A DNA stretch of 64,000 nt, taken from NCBI RefSeq assembly GCF_001294335.1, contig NZ_LGKG01000001.1, positions 620,001 to 684,000 of the forward strand. Reading direction: 5' to 3'. Shown piece after piece: positions 52,282 to 61,510 of the stretch. The notes beneath the pieces were generated by a model. That model did not search any database. It worked only from the letters and a program-made list of their open reading frames with translations, and was not told where the DNA came from. The position numbers were made by a program, and so were the translations under genes. Each line of letters begins with the position of its first letter. Positions within the stretch are counted from its first letter, which is position 1. The DNA comes from Streptomyces chattanoogensis (GTDB lineage Bacteria; Actinomycetota; Actinomycetes; Streptomycetales; Streptomycetaceae).

Positions 52282-55200
52282 CTAACGCTCCTGATCGTAG
52301 GTGCTGCCGGGGCCGAAGCCCTGTCGGTCATTCTGGGGTTCCGCGCCCGCGTTGCGTCCCTGCTGGACACCACGGCGCAGATTGCTCAGCCGGCCGCGTA
52401 CGTCCTCCGGGGCGCGGGAGACCTGAGGGCCGCCCTGCGGGGTCTGCTCCGCGGCGCCTTCGACCAGGTTGGCCTTGGGCACCCGCCGGGGGAGACCGGA
52501 GGCAGTGACCCCGCCAGCCGAGGGCTGGCGCAGCCGCTCCGCCCGCTCCCAGCGCTCGTCGTTGGAGCTGCGCCATTCGGAGCTGTCCTGGCCGTTGACC
52601 GCGGCGTTCCGCTGCTGCGGGGGCGCCATCGGCTCCACGGGCTGCTCCTGCCACTGCTGCTGAGCCTGAGGCTGAGCCTGCGGTGACTGCTGACCACGGC
52701 CTCCGCGGCGCGGAAGGCCGGCGTCGGTCAGCATGGGGGAGTCGCTCGGGGAGGGGCCCGGACGGTCGAATGTTACGCGCTCGGACGCATCAGCGGGAGC
52801 GGCAGTTGTATTCCGGTCAGATTCCGCTTCGGTCCCGAAGTAGCCGTCGAACGCCGGTCGTTCGGCACGGTCGCCCTGGTCGGGCGCTTCGCCGGAAACG
52901 TACGGGTGCTGGCCAGTGGTACCCGAGGTGCCCGGGTCGCCGAACGCCACACTGCCGTAGGACCGGTCGTCGTAGAGCGGCTGATCGGCTTCCGCATATG
53001 CCCCCTGGCCGGAATGCGACGGCTGTTCGGGGAAGCCCGCCCGGTCCCCGAAGCCCCCGAAGGGGTCAGCGGGGTCGGCCGTGGCCGGCTGGCCGTTCGC
53101 CTGGGCCTCGAGCGCCGCACGGCGCTCCTCGCGGAGCAGGGAGCGGCCCACCGGGTCCAGCTCGGCGGCGTCGGAGGAAACGAAACCGGTGTCGTCGAAG
53201 CCCAGCTCGGCGGCGGTGCGCTGACGGTCCTCGTACGCCGCCTGCTCGTGCTCGGGAACGATCCGGGAGACCGTGAAGTCGTCCTCGAACTGCTCCTCGC
53301 CGCCACCGCCGTGGGTGATCGCCTCGGGCAGCATGACCAGCGAGGTGGTGCCGGCCTGCTCGCCCGACGGGCGCAGCTGGACGCGGATGCCGTGCCGGTC
53401 GGCCAGCCGGCCGACCACGAACAGGCCCATCCGCTGGGAGACCGCGGCGTCCACGCTCGGCGGGTTGGCCAGCTTGTGGTTGATGTCCGCGAAGTCCTCG
53501 GGGGTCAGCCCGATGCCCTTGTCGTGGATCTCGATCATCACCCGGCCGTCGGGCAGCCGGGTCGCGGCCACCCGCACCTTGGTCTGCGGTGAGGAGAACG
53601 TGGTGGCGTTCTCCAGCAGCTCGGACAGCAGGTGCACGAGGTCGGTCACGGCGGTGCCGTGGATCTCGCTCTCGGGGACGCCGGTGAGCTCTATTCGCTC
53701 GTACGACTCGACCTCGGACGTCGCCGCGCGCAGCACGTCCACCAGCGGCACCGGCTGGTTCCAGCGGCGGCCCGGGTCCTCGCCCGCGAGGATCAGGAGG
53801 TTCTCGCCGTTACGCCGCATACGGGTGGCGAGGTGGTCGAGCCGGAAGAGGCTCTCCAGCTGGTCCGGGTCCGCCTCGTTGTTCTCCAGGTCGGTGATCA
53901 GCGTCAGCTGCCGCTCGATCAGACCCTGGTTGCGCTGCGAGAGGTTGGTGAAGATCGCGTTGACGTTGCCCCGCAGCAGCGCCTGCTCGGCGGCGAGCCG
54001 CACGGCCTCGCGGTGCACCTGGTCGAAGGCGCGGGCGACCTCGCCGATCTCGTCCGTGGTCGAGATCGGGATCGGCTGGACACGGGTGTCGACCCGGCCC
54101 GGGTCCGTACGGGAGAGCTGGTCGACCAGCATCGGCAGCCGCTGCTCGGCGATGCCGAAGGCGGCGGTGCGCAGCTGGCGCATGCTGCGGCTCATCCGGC
54201 GGGCCATCAGCCCGGCCACCACGAAGGCGATGATCAGGGCGGCCAGCGCGATCGCGGAGTCCACGAAGGTGGACCGCTTGGCGTCGGCGGAGATCTGCGC
54301 GGCCTCGTTGACCGCCTTGTCCGCGAGGTCCTTCTCGATGGACCGGTACATCGTGAACTTGCCGGTCGCGGCCGCGAACCAGGTGTCGGAGGTGATGCCG
54401 CGCGGGGCGAGCGTCTCCGGTGCCGCGCCGGTGGCGATGAGGGTCGACATCTGGTCGATGGACGGCGGCGTACGGAACGGCCGGCCGGCCGCGTCCGCCT
54501 GCTGCTTGGCCTGCGCCACCAGCTCCTGCGCCTTCGCCTTCAGGGCGGCGGCGTCCTTCTTCAGCCGCTCGACGTCCTCGGGCGTACCGCCGGAGGTGTA
54601 CTCGCCGATGGCGATGCCCTCCAGATAGCGGTACGACGCGAACGAGGTCAGCTGGAGCTTGTGCTCCTTGCCGCCCTGCGGGGACGCCGGGTCGACCAGC
54701 AGATGGGTGCCGATGGAGCGCTGCAGCGACTCGGCGGCCTTCGCCAGCGCGACGGCGTAGACGGTGCGGCCGTAGGAGGTGATGTTGCCGGTGCCCAGAC
54801 CGAGTTCGTTGGCGAACTCCATCAGCGGGTGCTGGATCCTGACGTAGCCCTCTTCGGTCTGCACGCCGTGCAGCCGGGAGGTGTAGGCCGTCTTGCGCAG
54901 CTCGTCGAGCTTGGGCTCGACCTCCTCGAACGCGGCGAGCCGGCGCTTGAGGCCCGGCTTGTCCGGCATGGCGTTGGCGGCCTGGTGGAAGGCCTCCCCG
55001 GCGTCGTCCGTGGCGTTGCGCGCCTCTTCGACGGCCGGGTCGTCCTTCTGGCCCTTCAGCAGCGGGGCGGCGGTGCGGTCCCGCTCGTCGATCAGGGCAT
55101 TGCTGTAGGAAAGCGCGGCGCGAACGAGTTTCGCGGTGTTCTCCGCGTCCTGCGCCTCCTGCCAGGTGGCGAACGAGCTGTTGACCCGCAGACCGCCGAA

Positions 55201-55410
55201 AACCAGGGCGAGCAATACGGGAATCAGCAGGATGGCGTTCAGGCGGGTGGCCACGCGCCAGTTGCGCGGGGAGTACTTACTGCCGCTGACCGGAGGCTTC
55301 GCGACCGGGTTCTCGGGCACGTCGGCAGCCGGTACCCCGCCTCGCGGCGGCGGGGTGAAGTTGCCCCGCCGCGGTTCCTGCGGCTCGGGGCTCTCCTTGC
55401 TTCGCCTCAC
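52282..55410 (-). CDS. cvnA2: Conservon sensor histidine-kinase-like protein CvnA
   Basis: 1042 aa from GTG 55410. Order of parts: a cytoplasmic tail, transmembrane helix 1 (LNAILLIPVLLALVFGGL), an extracytoplasmic nitrate/nitrite-sensor (NIT)-like domain (~residues 80-370), helix 2 (SAIALAALIIAFVVAGLMAR), HAMP, a linker (ALLRGNVNAIFTNLSQRNQG), and an HATPase_c domain (LLSELLENATTFSSPQT, EIHDKGIGLTPEDF). The last ~330 residues are disordered and Pro/Gln-rich. No phospho-acceptor His box of the ordinary type is evident. In conservons it acts as receptor scaffold for the B, C, D proteins. Confidence 0.95.
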   Translation of the reverse strand: MRRSKESPEPQEPRRGNFTPPPRGGVPAADVPENPVAKPPVSGSKYSPRNWRVATRLNAILLIPVLLALVFGGLRVNSSFATWQEAQDAENTAKLVRAALSYSNALIDERDRTAAPLLKGQKDDPAVEEARNATDDAGEAFHQAANAMPDKPGLKRRLAAFEEVEPKLDELRKTAYTSRLHGVQTEEGYVRIQHPLMEFANELGLGTGNITSYGRTVYAVALAKAAESLQRSIGTHLLVDPASPQGGKEHKLQLTSFASYRYLEGIAIGEYTSGGTPEDVERLKKDAAALKAKAQELVAQAKQQADAAGRPFRTPPSIDQMSTLIATGAAPETLAPRGITSDTWFAAATGKFTMYRSIEKDLADKAVNEAAQISADAKRSTFVDSAIALAALIIAFVVAGLMARRMSRSMRQLRTAAFGIAEQRLPMLVDQLSRTDPGRVDTRVQPIPISTTDEIGEVARAFDQVHREAVRLAAEQALLRGNVNAIFTNLSQRNQGLIERQLTLITDLENNEADPDQLESLFRLDHLATRMRRNGENLLILAGEDPGRRWNQPVPLVDVLRAATSEVESYERIELTGVPESEIHGTAVTDLVHLLSELLENATTFSSPQTKVRVAATRLPDGRVMIEIHDKGIGLTPEDFADINHKLANPPSVDAAVSQRMGLFVVGRLADRHGIRVQLRPSGEQAGTTSLVMLPEAITHGGGGEEQFEDDFTVSRIVPEHEQAAYEDRQRTAAELGFDDTGFVSSDAAELDPVGRSLLREERRAALEAQANGQPATADPADPFGGFGDRAGFPEQPSHSGQGAYAEADQPLYDDRSYGSVAFGDPGTSGTTGQHPYVSGEAPDQGDRAERPAFDGYFGTEAESDRNTTAAPADASERVTFDRPGPSPSDSPMLTDAGLPRRGGRGQQSPQAQPQAQQQWQEQPVEPMAPPQQRNAAVNGQDSSEWRSSNDERWERAERLRQPSAGGVTASGLPRRVPKANLVEGAAEQTPQGGPQVSRAPEDVRGRLSNLRRGVQQGRNAGAEPQNDRQGFGPGSTYDQER

Positions 55411-55761
55411 TCGACCAACAACCTCTCGGCGCCGGCACGTACGTGGTGTGCCGTTTCTTCTGGGCGTTACTACTCCGTAGTTCAGCGAATTTCAGCACGT
55501 CAGGGCGGTGCGTTCCAAACACTGCACAAAGCCGGAGAAGGCCCGTGAGAGCGAGAGATAAATGGGGCGTTAAGGGCGAGCGGCGCCAAATGGCGAGGGA
55601 ATTGTGAGCACAGCGAAGCCACACATGCGCGAGGGGTGTCGAACGCCAGCTGATTCACTGTCGAAACGTTATGAAGCAAATCTGCGGGCGTGTCGAAGGA
55701 CACAGATCCATACGGGAACCGCGCGGAAACCGCGCGGACTTTCCCTCCCCGGATTTCCGAC
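55411..55761. other. Promoter region of the downstream conservon
   Basis: 351 bp separate cvnD1 from cvnA2. The region is clearly more AT-rich than the genes (AGAGATAAATGGGGCGTTAA, CGAAACGTTATGAAGCAAAT). The direct repeat ACCGCGCGGA occurs twice near 55717-55740. The second conservon therefore probably has its own promoter. No gene was recognised. Confidence 0.5.
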
Positions 55762-56153
55762 CTACTGAAGGCGGGCCATCAGCGCGTGCTCGACAAGCGT
55801 GATGAGCGCGCTCTTGGCCTCGCTGCGGTGCCGCGCGTCGGTGGTGATGATCGGCGTACCGGGCCCGATCTGCAGCGCCTCACGGACCTCTTCGGGCGTA
55901 TAGGGCTGGTGTCCCTCGAAGCCGTTGAGGGCGACGACGAACGGCAGCCCGCTGTTCTCGAAGTAGTCGACGGCGGGGAAGCAGTCGGCCAGGCGGCGGG
56001 TGTCGACCAGCACCACGGCGCCGATGGCGCCGCGGACCAGGTCGTCCCACATGAACCAGAAGCGGTCCTGACGCCCGCCACCACGATCTTCGCCGAGGTC
56101 GTGGCGCGGGCCGCGCTCTGCTCGAAGCCCGCGTCAGAGCTTGCGAAGTCCAC
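55762..56153 (-). pseudogene. cvnD1: Conservon GTPase cvnD1, interrupted by internal deletion
   Basis: From GTG 56153 the frame reads MDFASS, then ARATTSAKIVVAG and breaks near 56072, a few residues earlier than in the paralogue. The C-terminal part continues in another frame as DRFWFMWDDLVRGAIGAVVL to HALMARLQ. About 70 residues including the whole Walker A GxxxxGKT and the switch regions are absent. The surviving part is otherwise well conserved. The same loss in both conservons, each next to an identical 100-bp segment, points to an assembly artefact rather than two natural deletions. Confidence 0.85.
55973..56072. repeat. 100-bp exact repeat, copy 2 (in cvnD1)
   Basis: Exact copy of 50998-51097, offset 4975 bp, in direct orientation. 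Identity stops at the deletion junction of cvnD1. Confidence 0.9.
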
Positions 56154-56544
56154 TGAGCACCCTCTCCAGCAAGGTCACATCCGGCGCGCCGCCGGCCTCG
56201 CCACTTCCGCCGGGCTGGTGAATGGCCACCATCCCCGCCTCTGCCAGGTCCGCCACGAGGATCCGCGCCACACCCAGCGGGATGTGCAGCAGCGCGGAGA
56301 CCTCCGCCACCGACTTGACCTCACGGCACAGCGTGCAGATCCGCTGGTGCTCGGGCAGCAGTCCGGGCAGCTGGGAGGGGTCGGCGGTCGTGCTGACCAG
56401 CGCCTCGATGGCGAGCTGGTAGCGCGGCCGGGTCCGGCCTCCGGTCATGGCGTACGGGCGCACCAGCGGCTGGTCACCTTCGCTCCCGTACGGCGCTTGG
56501 CTGTAGGCGCCGTACGGGCCGGAAGTGGCGGGTGGCGGGGTCAT
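56134..56544 (-). CDS. cvnC1: Conservon DUF742 protein CvnC
   Basis: 136 aa from ATG 56544 with GGAGG upstream; upstream in-frame GTG codons are possible. The DUF742 domain (PLVRPYAMTGGRTRPRYQLA, HQRICTLCREVKSVAEVSAL, GVARILVADLAEAGMVAIHQ, LLERVLSGLRKL) is almost the same as in the other conservon, but the disordered N-terminal extension is only ~35 residues. It overlaps the GTPase gene by 20 bp. Confidence 0.93.
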   Translation of the reverse strand: MTPPPATSGPYGAYSQAPYGSEGDQPLVRPYAMTGGRTRPRYQLAIEALVSTTADPSQLPGLLPEHQRICTLCREVKSVAEVSALLHIPLGVARILVADLAEAGMVAIHQPGGSGEAGGAPDVTLLERVLSGLRKL

Positions 56545-56645
56545 GGGTCCTCCGGGCGGGACAACTGACGTGTCGTCGGGTTGGGCCGGTGGGGGGTGCG
56601 GCACCAGGTGGGTGGAAAAGCTGGACAATACGGCGCTGCGGACGC

Positions 56646-57068
56646 CTAGTTCAGCAGGCTGCCCTGCAGTTCGGCGCGCAGATCCGGCGTCAGCACCGTA
56701 CCCGCGCGGTCGACCAGCAGGGCCATCTCGTAACCGACCAGGCCGATGTCGCACTCGGGGTGTGCGAGCACGGCCAGTGACGATCCGTCCGAGACGGACA
56801 TGATGAAGAGGAAGCCACGCTCCATCTCCACCACGGTCTGGTTGACGGTACCGCCCTCGAAGATCCGGGACGCACCCGAGGTCAGCGAGGTCAGGCCGGA
56901 AGCCACCGCCGCCAACTGGTCGGCGCGGTCGCGCGGGAAGCCCTCGGACATCGCGAGGAGCAGCCCGTCCGCGGAGACCACCACGGTGTGGGACACCCCT
57001 GGGGTGTTGTCCACGAAGTTGGTGATCAACCAGTTCAGGTTCTGCGCCGCCTGGCTCATCGGACTCAA
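56646..57068 (-). CDS. cvnB1: Conservon roadblock/LC7 protein CvnB
   Basis: 140 aa from TTG 57068, or 137 aa from ATG 57059; GGAGCG upstream suits the TTG better and the parallel gene starts at the same residue. It is a single roadblock/LC7 domain nearly identical to CvnB2; differences include Ser for Ala near LTSGASRIFEGGTVNQ. It starts immediately after the cvnA1 stop. Confidence 0.94.
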   Translation of the reverse strand: MSPMSQAAQNLNWLITNFVDNTPGVSHTVVVSADGLLLAMSEGFPRDRADQLAAVASGLTSLTSGASRIFEGGTVNQTVVEMERGFLFIMSVSDGSSLAVLAHPECDIGLVGYEMALLVDRAGTVLTPDLRAELQGSLLN

Positions 57069-60000
57069 CTAACGCTCCTGCTGGTGAGTGGGGTCAACAA
57101 TGCCGTGGTTGCCGGTGGAGGAGGTCCCTCCGGCCTGCCGGCCCTGCTGGATACCCCGGCGGAGATTGGTCAGCCGCCCGCGCACGTCACTGGGCGCACG
57201 CGAGACCTGCGGACCGGTCTGGGGAGACTGCTGCTGTTGCGCGGTGCCCGCGACGAGGTTCGCGCGCGGGACCCGGCGGGGCAGTCCGGACGTGGTGATA
57301 CCGCCGGCGGCGGGCTGACGGATCTGCTCCGCACGCTGCCAGGTCTCGTCGTTGGGCGAGCTGCGCCACTGGCCGGAGTCCGCGGCGGCAGGGGTGTCCT
57401 GCGCGGCCTCGCGGCGCGGCAGCGACGGCGCATCGGCCTCGGGGGCACCGCCCTGCCGGGGCGGCACCCCGGCAGCGGCGGACGCCGGGTGGCTGAACCA
57501 GTTCGACTCGATGGTGTCGAAGATCGGCGTACGGCCGTCACCGGGGCCCGCGTCGGCGTCGCCGAGCTCGTCCCGGGACCGGGGCTGCTGCACCGGGAGC
57601 CGGCCGGTTTCGTACGGGTCCGGCTCGGGCTCGGGCCGCGGGAACTGGCCGGTCGTCGCGAACTGCCCGGTTTCGTACGGGTCCGGCTCAGCGGAACCGC
57701 CGGCGCCGCCGCCGGCACCCGCCGGCTGCCGCTCACCGCCGGGCAGCGCGAAGCTGCCGGTGTCACCGGCGCCCGGCCGGGTGAACTGCGTGGTGTCGGC
57801 CGGGCCGCGCCCGCCCTGTGCACCGGGCGGCGGACCGTTGAAGTCGGGGCGGGCGAAGGCCGTGGTGTCGGCGGGGCCGCCACCGGGCGCGGGACGCTCG
57901 AAGCTGCCGGTGTTCTCCGGCTCCTCGTGGCCACGCGGCCGGTCCTGCGTCTCGCGGGGCGCCAGCGGCCAGTCGTCGTCGGCGCCGCGCTCACGGCGTG
58001 CGCCCCAGCTCGTGGCGCCGTCCCGGCCGCCGGACGTGCCGGGACCACCCGGCAGTTCGGCCGCGGGCCCGCGCGGCGGCAGCTGCGGCCGCTCCTCGCG
58101 CTGCGGCGCACCCGTCGGGGGTGCGACGGTCGGGTTCTGAGCAGAGGGCGCAGCGGGGTTCCGTCCGGCGGGCGGGCGGCCGGCGTCCGCGCCACGGGCG
58201 GGCAGCGCGCCGGGCTGACCGGCGGCCGGACGGCCGTCGGCGGGCGCACCGGGGCCGTTCGGACGGCGGGCCGCGCCCGCACCACCGAAGGCGCTCGCCG
58301 CACCGCCGCCAGGACCGCCGGCTCCGCCGGGGCCACCACGGGCGGGCAGCGCGGGGCGCCCGGCCGAGGGGCCCGCACCGACCTGACCGCGCGGCTGGAG
58401 CCCGGAGAGCCGGCTGGAGGGCGCACCGCCCACGTCGGCACCGCTCTTGGGGCCGGCCGAGGGAGCGGGCTTCTTGCCGCCCTGGGCGACATCGACCGGC
58501 AGCATGACCAGCGCGGTGGTGCCACCGGAGTCGGAGGGCCGCAGCTGGATACGGATGCCGTGCCGCAGCGACAGGCGGCCGACCACGAACAGACCCATCC
58601 GGCGGGACACCGAAACGTCCACGGTCGGCGGGCTGGCCAGCCGCTCGTTGATCGCGGAGAGGTCCTCGGGGGACAGGCCGATACCGGTGTCGTGGATCTC
58701 GACCAGCACCCGGCCGTCGGGCAGCGCATGACCGGTGACCTTGACCTTGGTCTGCGGCGAGGAGAACGAGGTGGCGTTCTCCAGCAGCTCGGCGAGCAGG
58801 TGCACGAGGTCGTTGACGACCCGGCCCGCGACCTCGGTCTGCGGGACGGCGTTCAGCTCGATGCGCTCGTACTGCTCCACCTCGGACGCGGCGGCACGCA
58901 GGACGTCGACCAGCGGCACCGGCCGCGTCCACCGGCGTCCCGGCTCCTCACCGGCGAGGACCAGGAGGTTCTCACCGTTACGGCGCATTCGGGTGGCGAG
59001 GTGGTCCAGCTTGAACAGCGAGGACAGCTGGTCCGGGTCGGCCTCGCGCGATTCCAGTTCGGAGATCAGCGACAGCTGACGCTGAATCAGACCCTGCGAG
59101 CGGCGCGAGAGGTTGGTGAACATCGCGTTGACGTTGCCCCGCAGCAGCGCCTGCTCGGAGGCGAGGCGGACCGCCTCGCGGTGCACGTCGTCGAAGGCCG
59201 CGGCCACCCGGCCGATCTCGTCCCGGCTGTGCACACCGACCGACTCGACGGAGGTGTCCACGTCCTGCGGGTCGGACTCCGACAGCTGCTTGACCAGCTC
59301 GGGCAGCCGGTCCTGGGCGACCTTCTGCGCGGTGTCCTGCAGCCGGCGCAGCGAGCGGACCATGGACCGCGCCACGACGAACGCGCCGACCAGCGAGACG
59401 CCGAGGACGAGCAGGATCAGCGCACCGTTGAGGATCGCGTCCTGGGTCGCGTCGTTGCGCAGCTCGCGGGACTTCTGCTGCATCTCGGACAGCAGCGTGG
59501 TCTCGATCCGCGACATCTCGGCGATCTTGACCGAGTCGGAGTCGTACCAGTCGAGGTACTTGTACTCCTTGCTGCGGATGCCGGTGCTGTTCGCGAAGGC
59601 GCGGTGCGCAAACGCGTACGCGGACTTGATCTCGTCGTTGTTGCCGTCCAGACCACGGGTCAGGGAGATGGCGTTGTTGGCGTAGATCAGCGCGAAACGG
59701 TCCCGGGAGGCCTTCTCGTCGTTCTCGGCGGTACGGCCGGCCTGCCGGTCGTTGGTGGAGAGCTGGGCGCCGCCCTTGTGCGCCAGGCCGGCGCTGACCA
59801 GGGCACGCTGCATCGACGCGTATTCCTTGGCCGACGAGAACGCCGCCAGGGCACGCGTCGACTGGATCATCTCCGGGTTGCTGGTCGCCTGCGCCATGTC
59901 CTGGGAGAGCGAGAGCAGGGAGTTGATCAGCTGGTTGTATTCGTTGACCGTGCGCGCCGCGTTGTTGGGGTCCTTGTAGGCACTGGCGCGGATCTCGTTG

Positions 60001-60593
60001 AGGGTGGTGAGCTGGCGCCCGATCTCCAGAATGGTGGCGCGGACGCCGGCCATCGTGGAGTCCCCGGCGCGGACGTCACCGGTGGCCTGGTTGAACGAGA
60101 GCCGGGCGCGGTCGGTCGCCTCGCGCGGCGCCACGACGTTCGCATCGTCCTTGACGTTGCCGGTGCCGGCCAGCGGGCCGGCCGACTTGTCCCGCTCCAC
60201 CTGGAGGGCGTCGGCGAGCTCGGTGGCCTGCCGCGTCATCTCCGTGAGCAGCTGCATCTGGTCGAGCGCGTCGATGTTGTCCAGCTGCGTGTCGATACGC
60301 ATCGCGCCCAGGGTGGTCGCGGCGACCACGGGCAGCGCCAGCAGGGAGACCAGACGGGTGCTGATGCGCCAGTTGCGCAGCGCTATTCGGCTGCCGGGAC
60401 CGGTCGTACCCTTCGACCCCTTCGACGCACCGGACGTGGCGCCGTCCGCGGCGTCACCGCCCGGTGCCTGGCCGCCACGGTCGGACGGCACACCGCTGCT
60501 CTGGGCGGGCTGGGGCGCGGAGGCGCGGTCGGTCCCGCCACGCAGCTCCGGGTCCGCCGCAGCGTTGCCATCCCTCTTGAAACGTCCCTGCAC
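57069..60593 (-). CDS. cvnA1: Conservon sensor histidine-kinase-like protein CvnA
   Basis: 1174 aa from GTG 60593, with GAGG upstream. Architecture: ~75-residue disordered start, helix 1 (LVSLLALPVVAATTLGAM), extracytoplasmic NIT-like sensor, helix 2 (AILNGALILLVLGVSLVGAF), HAMP, linker ALLRGNVNAMFTNLSRRSQG, HATPase_c (LLAELLENATSFSSPQTKVK, EIHDTGIGLSPEDL) and a ~480-residue disordered tail rich in Pro, Gly, Ala and Arg. The tail repeats phrases such as PDPYETGQF/PDPYETGRL and ADTTAFARP/ADTTQFTRP. The extracytoplasmic domain shares little with CvnA2, so the two conservons probably sense different signals. Confidence 0.95.
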   Translation of the reverse strand: MQGRFKRDGNAAADPELRGGTDRASAPQPAQSSGVPSDRGGQAPGGDAADGATSGASKGSKGTTGPGSRIALRNWRISTRLVSLLALPVVAATTLGAMRIDTQLDNIDALDQMQLLTEMTRQATELADALQVERDKSAGPLAGTGNVKDDANVVAPREATDRARLSFNQATGDVRAGDSTMAGVRATILEIGRQLTTLNEIRASAYKDPNNAARTVNEYNQLINSLLSLSQDMAQATSNPEMIQSTRALAAFSSAKEYASMQRALVSAGLAHKGGAQLSTNDRQAGRTAENDEKASRDRFALIYANNAISLTRGLDGNNDEIKSAYAFAHRAFANSTGIRSKEYKYLDWYDSDSVKIAEMSRIETTLLSEMQQKSRELRNDATQDAILNGALILLVLGVSLVGAFVVARSMVRSLRRLQDTAQKVAQDRLPELVKQLSESDPQDVDTSVESVGVHSRDEIGRVAAAFDDVHREAVRLASEQALLRGNVNAMFTNLSRRSQGLIQRQLSLISELESREADPDQLSSLFKLDHLATRMRRNGENLLVLAGEEPGRRWTRPVPLVDVLRAAASEVEQYERIELNAVPQTEVAGRVVNDLVHLLAELLENATSFSSPQTKVKVTGHALPDGRVLVEIHDTGIGLSPEDLSAINERLASPPTVDVSVSRRMGLFVVGRLSLRHGIRIQLRPSDSGGTTALVMLPVDVAQGGKKPAPSAGPKSGADVGGAPSSRLSGLQPRGQVGAGPSAGRPALPARGGPGGAGGPGGGAASAFGGAGAARRPNGPGAPADGRPAAGQPGALPARGADAGRPPAGRNPAAPSAQNPTVAPPTGAPQREERPQLPPRGPAAELPGGPGTSGGRDGATSWGARRERGADDDWPLAPRETQDRPRGHEEPENTGSFERPAPGGGPADTTAFARPDFNGPPPGAQGGRGPADTTQFTRPGAGDTGSFALPGGERQPAGAGGGAGGSAEPDPYETGQFATTGQFPRPEPEPDPYETGRLPVQQPRSRDELGDADAGPGDGRTPIFDTIESNWFSHPASAAAGVPPRQGGAPEADAPSLPRREAAQDTPAAADSGQWRSSPNDETWQRAEQIRQPAAGGITTSGLPRRVPRANLVAGTAQQQQSPQTGPQVSRAPSDVRGRLTNLRRGIQQGRQAGGTSSTGNHGIVDPTHQQER

Positions 60594-61039
60594 TAGCGTC
60601 GCAACCTCTGGACCAGGCGCCCCTCCGCGTCAACGGCGGGACGGTGTCGAGTCATAGGAGACCGCAAGTCCCCCCATTGGCGGTCGTGAGTGACCGGCGG
60701 GCTGCCCCCTCTGGCCGAGAGAGCGGCACCACCGCGCGGCGCCACCTTGCGCCCTGCGCGCCGGCTGAAACGTGCGGCGGTCCGTGGAATTCCAGCACAG
60801 TGCCGGATCTCCAACAAGAGCGGAGCGGATGCCTGTGACATGCGTGACGCAATGTGCGGAGCGTGTGACGGGATGTAGAGGATTCGGTCCCCGATAACGG
60901 ACTTTTACCAGCGAATCGACCGGCCGGGAACCCTGTCCCAGGTGCGGTGATCGGGAGCGGAACATGCGCTTCAATCCGTCAATGTCCGATTCGCCCCGGG
61001 ATAGCGATCATGAGAATTGCGGCATTTGTCCTAGCCCTC

Positions 61040-61053
61040 GTGAGGAAACTCAC
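61040..61053. promoter_or_regulatory. Short inverted repeat GTGAG-N4-CTCAC
   Basis: Five-base arms around GAAA in the AT-richer region between cvnA1 and the 61-aa gene. Candidate binding site only. Confidence 0.35.
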
Positions 61054-61202
61054 AGGAAGATCGCGGACTTCTCCACGGCTTCGCAGGGAATGGCGTGCAT
61101 AGCCTGACGCTTTACACGGTTGCCCGATGCGACAAGGGCACCCATAAGGCAGCAACGGCAAGGCATGCGGGTGCAAGCCCTTTTCCTTGTCCTCCACACA
61201 AT

Positions 61203-61226
61203 GATCACAACCACAACGATCACAAC
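61203..61226. repeat. Two GATCACAAC direct repeats before small gene
   Basis: GATCACAAC occurs at 61203-61211 and 61218-61226, 15 bp apart, with a CACAAC between. The block ends 15 bp before GTG 61242 and lies in its leader. Confidence 0.6.
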
Positions 61227-61241
61227 GCGAGGCGTGAAGCA

Positions 61242-61427
61242 GTGAAGACCACGATGATGTTCCGCAACATAGCCAACCCGCGGCGCACCACCCTGGCGCA
61301 TCTCAAGGACGCCGACGAGCTCGCCACCGCGGCGGCCCCGGAACACACCGCCGAACTGCCCGCCCAGACGGCCAACCCCCGCCGCACCGTCCTGATGGTC
61401 GCGCCCGAGCAGGACGTACCGGCGTAA
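61242..61427 (+). CDS. Small protein with duplicated ANPRRT motif
   Basis: 61 aa from GTG 61242, with GAGG 10-14 bases upstream (ATG 61254 or 61257 also possible). The product carries the same motif twice: NIANPRRTTLAHL near residue 9 and QTANPRRTVLMVA near residue 43, separated by an acidic/Ala-rich linker (DADELATAAAPEHTAELP). It has no transmembrane segment or cysteine. I do not recognise a characterised family. A peptide precursor or a small adaptor with two binding sites are both possible. It precedes the fumarylacetoacetase-type gene by 83 bp. Confidence 0.6.
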   Translation: MKTTMMFRNIANPRRTTLAHLKDADELATAAAPEHTAELPAQTANPRRTVLMVAPEQDVPA

Positions 61428-61510
61428 TACACAGCGCGGGCCTGCCGCGCCCCCGCGATAGCCTGGAGTGTCAACTCCGGCCAGTGATCAATGAGGGGCA
61501 GCGGCAACCC

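Larger units (their letters stand above)
60594..61241. other. Regulatory region upstream of cvnA1
   Basis: 648 bp between the divergent cvnA1 and the small gene at 61242. It contains TGTGAC/GTGACG motifs near 60834-60870 and a possible -10 near TGTAGAGGAT (60874). An inverted repeat GTGAG-GAAA-CTCAC lies at 61040-61053. Two GATCACAAC direct repeats lie at 61203-61226. No protein gene with coding-type codon use was seen. Confidence 0.5.

Noticed and set aside
56988..60596. 1202-codon plus-strand frame opposite cvnA1
   Set aside because: Gly/Arg/Val-rich mirror of the conservon sensor gene.
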